From positions 11,162,599 through 11,226,598 of the forward strand of contig NC_088177.1 of NCBI RefSeq assembly GCF_028769735.1: 64,000 bases of DNA, given 5' to 3'. A program made the translations under genes and the position numbers. This document shows positions 36,692-50,092 of the stretch, one piece after another; the stretch's first letter is position 1; the number at the start of each line of letters is the position of its first letter. The DNA is from Zonotrichia leucophrys gambelii (taxonomy: Eukaryota > Chordata > Aves > Passeriformes > Passerellidae). Under the pieces are notes generated by a model, which was not told where the DNA came from, made no database searches, and worked only from the letters and a program-made list of their open reading frames with translations.

Positions 36692-39600
36692 CCATAGGTG
36701 CTCCTCTGAGAAGAGTGTCCAAGGGACTTGGCCACCACAGTTTCAGTCATTTTTTCTGACAGCTTTGGGCTTCTCAGCCTTCTGCAAACATTGCCCTTGT
36801 TTGTCTGGATGATGAGTGCTCGTGTTCCATGTTAGAGTCTCACTGAGGGATGGTGGCTCCACAGGAAAAGTAGCCTTGGTGGCTACACAGGAAAAGTATC
36901 CTTTTCTCCTGGATGAGAGAGTCTCAAGTGACAATGTCACTCTGCAGAAAAGGTTCACCTCGTCTTTAGAAAGAGGCTGAAATTAGGTCCCATGTTGGGT
37001 AAAAATACCTTAACAATGAGATACTGAATGAAAGCTGTTGGTTTTACTTTCTCCTTCTCCTTTTTTTTTTCTTTTTCTAAGCAGAAATTCTTCAGTACCC
37101 AAGTTCTTGATTTGAAAGATCAAAGTGTTGCACTGAGGAGTGAATGCAGACTTATGAGGAGGTAAGATAAGACACCTCCATCCTCATCATTCAGTGATGG
37201 TTTCCTGGTCCTTTTGTTGAGCTGGGGCCACTGCCCCTCAAGTGTGGTGCTTAAAATTATCTTGTCTTGAGATGTGCAGCTCTTCCTACCTGTTCACAGC
37301 CCAGGGAATACTCCATCCACCCCACAGGTCCTGCTATGGGGATCAGCCTTTTGGGAGCTCCAGTAAGTCTCAAGGCTGCAGCCTTTCAGCCTCTTTTCAA
37401 GAGCCTGACCTAGTAAAGTCACTTAAAGTGGCCTTTGAGAGCCTTTGGACTCTCACAGATATAAAACAGAACCATAAAAACTGACGCACTGAATAAAATA
37501 TAATAGCACTCATTCTGGAATAGAAGCTGATTTATTTTAACTTGACTTAATACATTTTCTTATTCTAGCTTAAGAGCATCCAGAAAAGTTCCTCTAGTCA
37601 ATTTTCAAGTGTCAACAAGCTGTTTTTCTTGGTCTCACAAACTCATCTTTGAAATGGGAATAACTTAGTCTCCCATATGGTGTCGAAAGCTACTTCATAG
37701 CGGAAATCTCCTGTATATTCATACAAAATTTTAGAGGAGCAGGTGGAAATTATCTGGCAATTAAAGTTAGTGCTATGGAGCTAGGACTTGGAATGACATA
37801 GCCAATCTATTCAAAGACCTCATCTCCTCCTGTCAGCAGTTGGTTACGTGACTGTTCATGGTGCTGCTCCTCATGGGGGGGAAAAGCCCTTGAGGAGATG
37901 GCAGAAGATTTCGGCTGATTTCCGATAACTGCCTTTGAGCTGATGGTGACATTTATCTGAAAGGAAATGGTTAAAAGCAGGTCTTTAGCAGCTCTGGCTC
38001 TCACATGGTTCTGCAGACTTATTGGGGTATTAATGAAGAAAAGAAGCGTTCTGTGAATGCAGGAAGTGGCCTCCAATAAAGTTCACAAATTTCACAGAAA
38101 AACGGACATAGAAAGGTCAAGACTCTCCTCAGCCATTTTGTCTAATTTTATTTTGAGCAGTAGATTTCTCTACTCACTTAAATTACCCAGGTCTGAGCAA
38201 TAGCACAGGATGGTTGCCCCCATCCCAAAGGGAAGTGTTCACCACCCTCTTGCAGTCCAAGGTTTATGCCTCACCATTTTTCAGAATTGTTCAACATTGT
38301 TTTGACTGTTCATAGCTGGTGTTGGATCACCATATTTTCCTCCATTACAGAATTTACAAAATTCAAAATTCACAAACATTTTTTTTGTTTCTCTTTTTTC
38401 AAATTATGCAGAACTCTCCTACTTCCCTCAAAGGGTCTGCTCAAACTTTCTAAACTTCACTGGAAGACCTGATGAACTATTTTACCTCCAGAGTGCATGA
38501 CTGGTAGGGAGGTATAGGCATGTGTAAACTGTTTTGGCTGAAAATGGATTTGAAATATTGTTTTAAATATCTATAAAAATGAAGCCCAGCACTTCATGAA
38601 GACATTGTCAATAGAGAGGAAAATTTGCAGCCTGTTTTAGTCACTGCTCCTGTTTAAATTTCCCTGTGATGTTAAGGTGAGGAGCATTGTGGCATTGCTG
38701 TGAGGTCTCTGCTGTGCAGAGAGAATCTCAGGTGAGACCAGTTGGTCTCACAAACTCACCTTTGACCAAATCCCTATGCAGCAGATGCTCAGGTGACATT
38801 CCAGAGCCATTGAGGGCCTGCTGCTCAGGGAGCTTCCTCCATCCTGCTGAGGCCAGAAGGAGAGCAGGGAATTCACTGCTTGGCATGAGCAGTCTTGGAA
38901 GAGGGGAGAGCTCAGCTGCCTTAAAATTAAGCAATCAAAATTAAAAGGAAACACGACTGACCTCAGCTGGAAGTTGGTGCATTTTAAATATGGGATGGTG
39001 CCTTTTTGCAACCTGCCCAAGAAGTTTGCTAATGCCCCTGATTTATTATAGAGGCTGAGAGAAACAGCTTCGCACAGCAGGATAAGCATGCTTTTGACTT
39101 GGTTCCAGGTATGACAATAGCTGAGAGCCATCAAAAGTAGGAAGAAAATAGCTGCCAACGCTTCTGTCTGACTTGGATGATCCTGATTTTCCTCTTGCTC
39201 TGTCAAACCCTGCTTGCTCAGTCCTTTCTGATGGAATCGAGGGCAGAACGTCCTTCTGAGAGCAGCTTTTGTTCCTATCAGCATTTAACTGTGTTTCCTT
39301 TGTAGGACATGATCTGCAGAGCCCTCTCCTCTGCCTTCCTGTGCTTCTCCAAGAGGGAATGCTGGCTGCTGAGCACAGACAGTGGGCTGGACCTCCAAGT
39401 TTCACAGAATGCCAGCAGCAATATTCAGAGACAATATTCAAGAAAAAGGTTTGCCATTGGAAGTTTCTGAAGAAATTTTGTCTCCTGCTCTTGACTGTGG
39501 CAACTGGAATTAACAGACCAATCCTTTTCTTCCCTTCTCCCTGAAAAAGGCAGTGGGAGGCCAGGTAAGCCTTCACCAAACCTTGGCAAGAAAATACCCG

Positions 39601-42444
39601 AGCCGGGGGAAATTAGCTAGAAAATCATGCTAGAAAATGTGCAATATTAGACTACAGGATTTTGGTCCAAAATAAAGCCAGAACCCGAGTTTTGGAGGTT
39701 TTGTGGCACTGGAAAGGAATATTTTTGCAATGTTTCTGAGGAGGATGATGTGTGGGCTGTGCAGTTGTAGAGTTTTGTTCCACATGCTCACGTGCTGCTT
39801 CAGCTTCAGCTTTACAGAGCTTGTCCTCTTCTTCTGGGAGAGGGAAAGGACAAGTACCTGTTTGGATGACCAAATAGTTAAGGTAATATATAAAAAAAGA
39901 TTAAAAAATATGACCTTCTCACTGGAAAAAATACAAACTTCAGGCATTTGAGCACTTTCCTAGTCCTTTTACAAAACTTGGAAGCAAATGGTTAAAAGCA
40001 GGCTAAGAATATTTACCCACAGATTAAACAAAATGTCAAATTTTTTGCCTGTTTTTCCCCATCATGCTGTTTAAACCTGCTAAGAAATTAGTTTTGCTAT
40101 GAGTTTTCATGCATAATTTGGGTTGCACGCAAAGGGGTTTTTTTCCTCCTAATATGTAAAATAATTGGAATTTGAGCAATGTTGTATGTTTGAAGCTAGT
40201 ACTACATGTAACTAATGGGGATGAAATTTGGAGGAGGGTACAGATCATTCTTTGAAGGTAAAAATGCCACAGTTTGCATGAGTTCAGTTCATGTACTTTG
40301 TCAGCTGCAGCTTTTGCTCTGTCCTTTGAATTTACAGGACACCACCTTTATCTGAAGGCTTATATTGAAACTCTGAACTAGCAGTCCATGATTTTGAAGG
40401 AGAGGATGAGGGCTTTTTCCCTTACCTGAGGAATCTGCTCTTGAACTGGAGACCACAGCCTTTAAAAGCCTGGAGTGGTGATGTCTGTCTTTCAGAAATC
40501 CATGCAAGTGTGTAACTCATTACTTTTTTACCCAAAGGCATTTCTCCATGTGTTTCTTCACTAAGACTCAAAAATTCCACACTGGAATGCAATAACATTG
40601 CTCAAGGAAACTGGAGATTGCCTTGCCTTGAAACAAATCCTGTCCCCTCATTGCTACAAGTGCCTGAAGGTGTGTGCACTACCTGTCCTTAGAGTCATAA
40701 GCTATTTAATCATGAACTATAGATAGTTATGAGTAGCCATAAACAACTTGGATGCACCAAAAACTGCAGAGGGGGGAAGGATTAAAGGTTGCAGGAGGGC
40801 AGAAAGAGGAGTCCATGCTTAGGGCCACATACCCAGGAGTGTGCTGGAGGGGAAGAGGGAGCTGGGAGAGAAGCCCCAGCTGGGTGTGAGGCTGGAGCCT
40901 CAGGATGCTGCTGCCCAGCTCCAGCGGGCTCCAGCTCATTTGCTGCTCTTTGAGGGCTTGTGTCAGCTTTGGAGGGATTTTTCAAGGCAGTGCAGAGTGT
41001 GAGGGTGGCTGGGTTTTGTTGTGAAGGAGAGCAGGGTGTTTGCTCACCAGCTGCTGACAGCTCTGTCTCAGGGCAAAGAGGGAGGGGGACAGGATGTGTG
41101 AGTTGGGGGGATGAATCCCTTTCCAGACTATCCTGCCTTGGCCAGCACTTTCTGTAGCTTTATAGCACCTGCAGAATGTGTAAAGGGCTGGCAGGTGGGG
41201 ATTTTTTTCCTCCCCATCAGTCCCCAGCTCCTTTCCCCTGAAAGATCCTTGTGCTGCACTCACCTGCCCTGCACTAGGCATGTGGGGGATGGCACTTTGC
41301 AGCCCCTTGCTTTTTCTTCCTCCACACCTTTCCAAGAGGTCTTAAGTTTGGGACATAGATCTCTTATTTTCCCTCCTCTCCTCTCCTGTGGTGGATTAAT
41401 CCCAATTCAAACCTGGAGCTTTTCAGGTGCTGGTCATTGGTCTTGAAGGCGCAGATTGGCAGTAAGTGAGGAGATTTTGTTTTTCCTGAGATTGGAAATG
41501 TTGTATCAACTCTAAATTAAGGCAGGTTTTGTCTGGGTGGTATCTGACACACAGCTTGCCACTTGCTAAATCTGAAATTAAGATGTTTGGACCAAAACAA
41601 AATCCCCTTCTATTAAGATATTTTAGCTCTGTTGTCTTCTGTGGGATACTGAACAGAAGCTGCTATTTAAAGGTATTTTAGTGGGAAGCATCCATGGATG
41701 CTGATGGCAGCTGTCTCTCCACTCTCTGCTTAAAGGATGCAGACATTCTTCTTCAGCTTCTAGACACTACATCTGCTTGTTAAACTTGAAGACTGGGTTT
41801 TTCTCAAGCTTTTCCAGTCTGGCTCACATAGCTCAGGGATCACGGTGCAAATGCTGCTTCTTTTGTGCAAGATCTGTGCATCAGGCCAGGTCTGGCTGTG
41901 CCCTGAGCTGAGTGGTCACACTGCTCATCCCTGAGTGTCACTGATGGATCAGGCTCCTTTGGCTTTTGGTGCTCACAGTCTATGTCACCCAATGGCCACA
42001 AGGCTTGTGCTGGAATGTTTCTTTGATATCTAACCACTCTTCTAAGGAGAATCCCCAGGGCTTGCAGTTCACACTTGATGTTTGCTTATTTTCAAACGCA
42101 AAGCTTCAGCACTAAGAGGAGACCCTTAATATGGAAAAAGTCAAATTCCAGCAAATGCAACAGTGGATCTGGCCCAGATTTCTGGCCAGAAACTCTGATC
42201 AGGGTGAACTAGCTACCCTGAAGTTCCTGCTCTCCAATTAGGAAGATGTCAGAGCTAAGCAGCAGTCTGGTAAACTTGGGGATGTTTTTATTAAACAGCT
42301 TTGAGATGCAGAAGTATTTACACTGACCTTGTTTTTCAACTCTTCCGAGGGCCAAGGAGGAAGCTGGAGGTTCTGTGGGAAATAATCCTCCTTTATTATA
42401 TTGCTTCCCATCTGTTGGGTTCGTTTTTAGGGTTTAGATTTATT

Positions 42445-42490
42445 CATCTCTCAGGGAGCACAGGGATTCATCTCTCAGGGATTTCACAGG
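42445..42490 (+). repeat. Short direct repeat ATTCATCTCTCAGGGA
   Basis: ATTCATCTCTCAGGGA occurs twice within about 45 bp. It is a small local duplication. Confidence 0.7.
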
Positions 42491-43432
42491 AAGCTTTATC
42501 AGGGAATTATCTCAGAGCACTCCTGTGTGGCAAGCACAGGAGCTCAGTGCCAGCTGAGGGGGCTCAGTGCCAGGTGACACTGCTCAGGACAGGAGGTGAG
42601 AGGGTTCCTGGGGGCTCAGCAAGCTCTCCCCAGTTCTGTGCTAAACCACAGAGCACAGATCTGTCCCTGCTGTGTGTCCAGAGCACAGATGGATGGGGCA
42701 GGAGGGTGAAGTGGGACCTCAGCTCTACATGCAGGGAAGTCAAAGCCTTAGTGCTGCATGAGGAAGGAAAGGTGAGCTGAGTTCTCCCCTCGGTGTCTGT
42801 GGTGATAGTTTCCCAACAACATCATCCACAGTTGTGATTCTGTGCAGTGGTGCAGAGGATGACAGGCAGTCAGCACTCTGGTGGTCCCAAGCCTGGATAG
42901 ATGGTACAATTCTCCCAAGCACTTGAGAGACTCAGCATTTCCACTTCAACCCTATGATAACTCAGGGGGATGTTTCCCATTTTCCTTTTGGTGCCCAGTA
43001 AGGTGGTCAGTGAGTTAAAGCAGGAGCAGCCACCACATCTGAAATGCAGAGTGCCACACCGGGGCTGTGAGTCAGATCCTGACAGGATCAGGTAGGCAGA
43101 AGGCTGTGAGGAGCAACCTGGGCTCCCAAATCTGGTGTGGCATTGGGCAGGATGACCTGCAAGAGGTGAGGTGGCACCAGGCTTGACAGGCAAGCACCTG
43201 GGGGTTGGTGTGTGCTTTAATGGAACTATTTATAACCTTTTGGAAGATGTAATTAAAAGTGAAATTACCCATTTGACTTATGGTTTATTGGTCCCATCTA
43301 ATTAAAGTGGGAGAAAAATTTCCAGGAGGAGAAAAGTGCTGCAGTGAGTGCAGGTGGGATCCCAGTGAAATGGGATAAATAATTCTGGCTGCAGGCAATG
43401 GAGGGAATGGTTTCCTGTCACACCCAACATGC

Positions 43433-43731
43433 TGTAGGGGGATACAGTTTGGGTAAATGAAGGTGGTACAGAATGTAATCTTATCCCCTAAAGAGTTGCA
43501 GCTGAACCAATTACTAAAGATTAGGCCTGATTTTAACAGGCCACAGCTGTAGCCAATAACAAGAGTGTTATAAAAGAGTGGATTGGTGGGATGAGGAGTT
43601 AGTTGGCTGCTGCAAGGACCAGGAAGAGTCAGTGCTTAGAGGAGCTGCCTACAAGAAATGTCAAGAAGGTTTGAAACTCTGGTATCCTTGCATTATAATG
43701 ACAATAGAACTCTTTATATATAAGACAGCGG
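43433..43731 (+). mobile_element. Probable solo LTR (ERVL-like size) with 5-bp flanking duplication
   Basis: A unit of about 299 bp starts TGTAGGGGGATACAG, has a TATA-like GTTATAAAAGAGTGG at about 43567 and ends in TATATATAAGACAGCGG. The 5-mer CATGC lies directly before it (43428-43432) and directly after it (43732-43736), as a target-site duplication would. The text resembles, from memory, LTRs dispersed in songbird genomes. The 3' end lacks the expected CA and there is no clear AATAAA, so the boundary or class may be wrong. Confidence 0.5.
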
Positions 43732-44533
43732 CATGCCTCTCCTCATTGCCATCCCCAGTGAGTACAGGCAGGGTTGGGGTAATGCTGCACTCATTATGTG
43801 ATCCCTGAGCCGTTCCTGGAGCTGGCAAATGTGTTTTTGCCACCCTTCTGCTCAAGGGACAGTGACCTGTGTGAGCTGCAGTGTTCTTGTCCTCTTTTAT
43901 TGAAGGGCCTTGAAATGAAGGCAATGCTGAGTCCTTTAGCAGTAGACCTCTGTAAATTAGAAAATAGCCTCATAAAAGAAAAAAATCATATACATCCCAT
44001 TCTGTAGCTTCCCCTGCTCAAACTGGAGCGTGTTATAGGAGTTTAAAGGAACAGGGAAGCACATGGTGTGGAGCCATAGAAATTATGTCCTTCAGCCTTT
44101 TCCTCAACAGCCTTAGCCTATCTGGGCACAAATGCCATGGGCCAGCAACAAGGGAGCTGGGCATCACTAGAACAAGCTAATTTTCGTTTCAGTCTTGCCC
44201 TCACAGGGTTTTTTCCTGCTCTGCCAGTGCCTGGTGTTTCACCTAACACCTGGCTCTGGATAATTTATGGGGAATGGAAGATTTCTGCTCCCATTTGGAA
44301 AGCTTGGGTTTGTTCAGGTGGCAGCAGCATCACTTGGGAAGAGTGAAAGCCTTCTTAAAGAAGGAGACAAGTAACCTTTTTTGCCTGGTTCATGAGTTTC
44401 AAGGCAGTGTTGGACTCCCTGAGGAACAAGGGATTTGTTAGCTCTTAGAGGCAAAGAATTATTCCATTCTGTGCCCATCTTGTCAGAGGCAAAGCAGTCA
44501 TGGCATCTCATCCTCCAGTACCAAGCCATGTTT

Positions 44534-44715
44534 AGCCTTTCCCATGGCTCTTCCCAGTTCTCCATGGCCAGGCTGCTCCAGACCAAAGCCAAGCTTGGAA
44601 GGAGGCTGAGGAGGGGCTCTGCAAAGCCTTTCCCATGGCTCTTCCCAGTTCTCCATGGCCAGGCTGCTCCAGACCAAGGCAAAGCTTGGAAGGAGCCTGA
44701 GGGAGGCTCTGCAAA
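44534..44715. repeat. 91-bp tandem duplication
   Basis: AGCCTTTCCCATGGCTCTTC begins at 44534 and again at 44625. Each unit continues through CCATGGCCAGGCTGCTCCAG and AAGCTTGGAAGGAG to GGCTCTGCAAAG. The copies differ at only a few positions, so the event looks fairly young. Confidence 0.9.
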
Positions 44716-47700
44716 GCTGCCGTGGCAGAGCAGGGAGAGCTTTCCTCGTGCTTGCTGCAGAGCTGGGCTCCTGGCACCCCCCTGCATGAACCCCTGCTCT
44801 CACACCTGTTCTCACTGCAGACACACTTCTTGCACCTCCCACAAGTGCACATGCTCGGGCTCCAAGAGCCTCCCTGGATTTCGGACCTTCGTGTGATGGG
44901 AATGAATTAGACTTGGCTGAGGGATGGGATTATTGCAGACCTGTCACTTCACAGTATGTTCCTGTTACAGCCCACACTCGTGTCTGCTAGTATTTTAAAG
45001 TAAACTTTAATTAGCATTTTCCCAAGAGTGTGAATAAATTGTTTTATTGTTGTTTTGCTGTTGGTTTTGTTTTAAGGAAAAGAGTGTTTACTCACCATGG
45101 ACATGTTTCCAAACTCTCCATCCGCACCAGTCCTGGTTTTTTTGGTGTCTCATCACAGATCCCTGTAAAGCTCTGCCTGGGGCTGGGAGCAGGGCTCCTC
45201 AGGGCTGGGGTAAGATGTGCAGTGGAGGTCCATGCAAGTGTTGGAGTATTTCTGGGTTGTGTTGGAGCAATGCTGTCAGACTCCTGATGGCCATGTCTCA
45301 CCCATTTACTAGCAAACTATTCCAGGGGAGTTTCTCCAGTCTAAGGAAAGCTGTGTCCACCTTGGTTTCATTACCTGTGGGCTCAGCTTGGGCTCATTGA
45401 CCTCAAAAGTCCTGATTAACTCCTGTCTAACCAAATCCAGCAGCACTGGGCAGATCTTCTCTTATTGTAAATACCATCTGAGCTGCTCTTTGCAGGGGAT
45501 GTTGAGTGTGTTTTCCAGCCCTCAGTGCAGGGAGGGTGAAGCAGGTTCCTGATGTGGTGCAGAGATCTGCTCAGACAGCAAAGGAATGGAAAGGACATTT
45601 TGCACGTTGCTGAATTCCTGCAGAATTACTTTACTGCTGAAAATAAGCACACTAATAATGTGTGAAGGTTTCTACCCACCCAACCCACCTATTAGGTGGA
45701 ATTTGTGAAAGTGGTGGAGTTATGGATGAGCTGTGGTGGAATAGGGGATGAGCTACAGACCTGTTTGTCCTCTTTGTGGGGAGAGTGTTGAGGGAGGGAT
45801 GGGAAATGGGGCTGGGCTGTTACCCGTGAGTGCTGGCACAGATCTCCATCCCATCCCACCAGTTTTAGAAGGTGCTGTGAGAAAGGTAAACCCACTGAAA
45901 TTCAGAAGCCTGAGGGATAAGGAAAATTTTTGGAGGGAAGAGGGTGCTGCCTTGGGTGAGCCACGAGGACTCCAGTGGCTTTTGCATTGCAGGGAAACAC
46001 ACTTGAGCAAATGTGCTGGTGAGAGGTGTTCAGGCACAGAGACTGCCTCCTTTTAGTTTCAGCCATGCATGGCTTTGGTTCCACCCATCTTGTTTAAACA
46101 AATAGACTCGGTGGGGATGAGGCAAGGAAAATCCTGTTCTCCGCTCGCCTGCCTCCTTCCCTCTGCTCCTCCAGCAGGGACACTCAAAACACAGATGGAG
46201 ATCAAGGCGTTGGGTTTTAACAGATCCAAATCAATTTGATGTGTCCTTAAAAAATCCCACAGTCATTTCCAGTGGCATCAGCAGAGCTGCTAACAGCTGA
46301 GCGTGTGCCCAGTCACTTGTTGCTGCTTGTACTGGTTTTCTCATCATGAATCCATTCTTTCCCTGTCATGTGAAGGCTCCAAGTGTGGCTTTTTGGTGGC
46401 AGTGACACAGGAGCATCTTGAGAAGTTACAAAGTGGGTTATCTGGAGTGTCGCCATGGGAGCAGCAAAACTGGGTTGGCATCTTGTGCTTCTGAGCAGGG
46501 CCTGTTCCCAGTTGCCTGGTGAGACCTCTGTCAGTGAGTGCCACAGGAAAGGGCTCCAGGCAGGTGATCAAAAAAGGATAATGGATAATGAATCAAAACA
46601 CCCAAATCTCTCACCTGTCAGTAGTGAAAATGGGCTACTGAGGCCCTTCCAGCAGTTCTCCAGAAGCCACAATCTCCTTTTCAAAGGAGATCTCTCTGCC
46701 CACTGGGAAGGAGCTGTCCCCATTGCTTCCTAATATGAGAAGGGCAGCCCACGCGGCACTTACCCACTGGTGAGTGGCAGTGTCTTCATTTGTGTGGAAA
46801 TGCATATTTGGTGACTTGCAAAATCCCGGGAGGCTTCAAATTAGGAAGGATTATTCTTTTTGTGCCACTTTTTCTTTATTCTTTCCCCTAGGGAATACCT
46901 CAGACCTCTGCAATCCAACCTCCCACCTGGAGCAGGACTGTTTCCAGCACCAGATGATGTCAGCTGTGGCTTTGGCTGCCCAAAGCCTGATCACTGCTGT
47001 GGGTGTGGATGTCACTACTTTATGGGTGACCTGTTCCAGCTCTGTCTACCCTCCTAGTCCATTTTTTTTTTCATAATTTCCAATCTGAACCTCATAAGCT
47101 AGAGTATGTGGTTGCTGCTCTTACCTGCCAATACCTAGAGGAGTGGCCCTCTCATCATCGCAACCCCCTGTCAAAACCAGTGGGCAGGAACCTGTAGAAT
47201 TTGGCACCAATTTCCCATTTTTTTACTGGTTGTGTGTTCAGGAATCACTCCTTTTACTCCTTGGCATGGCTACTGAAGGAGAAAGGGGTTTCCTGTGGCC
47301 ATGACCTCCCCAGCTGGGGAAGAGCAGTGCCAGGCTGCTGAGGAGAGGTGGGAATGTCCAATCCATGCAAATCCATAGGGCAAAGTATTTATCTGAAGAA
47401 GAGTTCATTTGCTTTTCCTTGTGGCTTATTCCACCAAAATTGAAAAGAGAGAATTCAGAAATTATTGGCATTGATTTTTAGTACAAAAGTTTACAAAGGA
47501 CTGAGTGCTGATGCACATTCCAGGTCTCTCCTATTATCTTACCCTTCTCCTGACTCACCTGCTCTGGTTGTTCTGTGTTGCTCCATCCTGGGGGAAGCAA
47601 AGCACTCAACACGTTGCTCACCTCTGCTGTGACCTCTCTGATGCCACACCTTTGTTGGATGACAGCAACAAAAACAGCACAGAGAATTCCCAAAAGGGTG

Positions 47701-49010
47701 AGGACTCCTTAATCCCTTCAGAAAACCAACCTGATACTCTGTGGGTGGGTCCCTGCTAGTCCCAGGGTGAGTTAAAATCTCCTTCCTCATCCTCAGCTCC
47801 CAGCCTTTCAGACCACACTGAGTGAATGCAAGGGCCAATCCCCTGTGCCTCTGGCCCCTCTTCCTCCTTGTTTGCAGAGGTGGTGCCTCATGGGGATAAG
47901 GGTCTCACCCTCTTAAAATCCCAGCTGCCTTCCCTTTTCCTAATTCCACACATGCCTGTCATATCCATGTTGTTTGCCTGGAAGCCAGCAAGACAGTCCC
48001 CTCCTGACCAGTGCCTTAGCTCAGCTGACAGTTTTGCTGCTCCTCCAGTGACCTCCCTCAGTGTTTTCCAGAACTCTGTTTCTCCCTGGACTGAATTCTC
48101 TGTCTGTTTATTTAGCATCTTTCTTCCACCCTGTGTTTTGCTCAGACACGTCACCATGGTACCGAGGTTCCCTGTGGTCAGTATTAGATATTAATCATTG
48201 AGATGGTGCAGGATTTGTCTCCATTTGCACAGAAAAAGGATAAAAATGATTCAGTTGTCCATGGTATGGGATAGATTGTGGGTGAGACCAGACTCATGGA
48301 CCCCATTCCTGTTTAATCAGTCCAACCTTTCCATCTGAGGCTTAAAGAAAGACACATTCCATAGGACAGACCCCAATCCCTATGTTATAAAATCTTGACA
48401 TTTTCCTGCCTTCCCTGGATTTGTAAGGTTGTGATTTATCAAGCAGGCACACAGGAAACCAACACCTTGTTCTACAGCCTCGCTGCAGGGATGATTCATG
48501 TGGGCTGCTGATGGCACCTGACACTGCATTTTGGCTGCTCTTCTGGAAACAGTGAGCCCTTTGTGGATATCTGGTCATTAGATGATGAATTTTTGTTTGC
48601 TCCCACCTCAGCTTACTTCAGGCTCAGATGCCACACATCTTCATTAATCCTCTTAGCCCTCCCTGATTTGGCTGCACCTTCTTACCTGGAAGAAAGGAAT
48701 TTGATAATGCACCAGTGAAATGAGCTGCAGTGATCTGACACCCAAACCCAGAAACAAGCAACACTTTCTCCACAGAAAAGCCCCACCAATTGCTCTGTCA
48801 GTTGTATTTACCTGGCACAGTCCCAGACCACCCCAAGGCTGGGATGTGTGCTGGGCAGTGGCTGCTGGGGTGGAATGGGGGCACACAGAGGGGTTTCTGT
48901 GGGCTGGATGGGGCTGTGGAAATGCTGAGGAGCAAAGTCTCCAGCACAGAGCAGCCACAGAGTCTGAGTTCAGCAAAGCACATTCTGTAAGCTTGGGCTT
49001 GTTTAATGGG

Positions 49011-49041
49011 GAAAAAAAAAAAAGAAAAAGGAAGGAAAAAA
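49011..49041. repeat. A-rich low-complexity tract
   Basis: GGGG followed by poly-A with scattered G residues (AAAGAAAAAGGAAGG). Confidence 0.8.
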
Positions 49042-50023
49042 AAAGAAGGAACCTGCTGGAAAAGAGGGGTTTCCATGGCTGTGGAAGGTGCAGACAGCCT
49101 AGATCCCATCCTGTCATGGTATTTCCCAATGGATCCTTTCTCCCCTCGGCTCACAGTCAGTGTTTGGGGCTGTGTTTTCACCTGCAGCCCCTCAGGGATT
49201 CCAGAGGGAGGCCTTTGCCCCTCTGGGTCTGATGGCTCCATGGTTATGGCTTGCTTATGGTCTAATGACATATAATGATGTCATTCTTCTCACTTTTAAC
49301 AATTTTCCATGAAAGGCAGGGGTGACAGTAAATACATTTTGCTCTCAGCTGCTGTGGCATGGCAGCTGTTTGTACCTGCATGACAGAGCCTGCCCCAGCC
49401 CTGTGTCCCAAGGCATGGCAGGGCCAACCTGTGAATCCCCAGTAGGCAATTACTGCTCTTCCACAGGAATTGGGAATTTCTGGTGCATTTTATGTGCATA
49501 TGCACAAACAGGAATTCACCGAGGTTTTTCCCAACAATCTCCTTAAACCTTTCCGAATACGTGAAACGTTGGTGCAGCAATTGGAAAAATACAACTTTTT
49601 TAAAACTTTCTGTAAGAGTAGCCAAAATTTGTCCTTTCTGACAAACCAGCTGCATCCTTAACTGTTGGAGAGCCTGTATCCCTCTGTTTATCCCTCTTCC
49701 CCACTGCCCAGAAGGCAATGCTGCTGCAGGATCTGGGGGCCAAACCCTGCATCAGCCTGGCTTGGTGCCACACACACCAGACGTGCAATGGCTTTTCCTC
49801 ACCGTGACTCATGGGAATGGGTGTGCCCTGTGCTTCTTTTGGAGCACTTGACTGGAATAACTCAAATGGAGAGGGAACACCTTGTACCTTGCCTGCTGTG
49901 CTTGTGCTGGCCTTGCCACAGCCATGGAGCAAGCCCAGGGTTCTTATCCTGGCTAAGAGAGAGATCCTGGGCACAACGTTTGTAGGTTTTCCAAGTGCCA
50001 CATCCATGCATGCCCTTCTGGAT

Positions 50024-50092
50024 CATGGAAACAGAATATTTTGTGTTGGAAGGGGCCCTCAAGGACCATCAGAGAAGTCCCAACTCTGATGT
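50024..50092 (-). mobile_element. Short CR1 LINE 3' end fragment
   Basis: The + strand reads GATCATGGAAACAGAATATT, TGTTGGAAGGGGCCCTCAAG and GACCATCAGAGAAGTCCCAA, a degraded reverse complement of the CR1 3' terminus. About 70 bp remains. Confidence 0.65.

Larger units (their letters stand above)
35781..43427. other. Intergenic, no gene seen
   Basis: Apart from the antisense frame listed separately, nothing gene-like is supported. Small local duplications occur (the CACAGGAAAAGTA repeat near 36860-36900; the CCATAGG repeat near 36660-36700). The 150-180-codon minus-strand frames around 38.7-39.6 kb overlap one another in different frames and show no domain. Confidence 0.6.
43737..50020. other. 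Intergenic, no gene seen
   Basis: A 91-bp tandem duplication at 44.5 kb and an A-rich run at 49011-49041 are the only repeats I can name. Reading frames near 44.3-44.9 kb are inflated by the duplication. No exon or RNA gene was recognised. Confidence 0.6.

Noticed and set aside
38748..39579. Two ~178-codon minus-strand frames
   Set aside because: They overlap each other in different frames and have no recognisable domain or splice context.
44314..44896. Frames of 106-157 codons on both strands with repeated peptides
   Set aside because: The repeated peptides simply reflect the 91-bp tandem duplication, a multiple-of-one but not of-three unit that shifts frame. No gene.
49264..49285. AATGACAT / ATGTCATT inverted repeat
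   Set aside because: Only 8 bp and AT-rich; expected by chance in a window this size.
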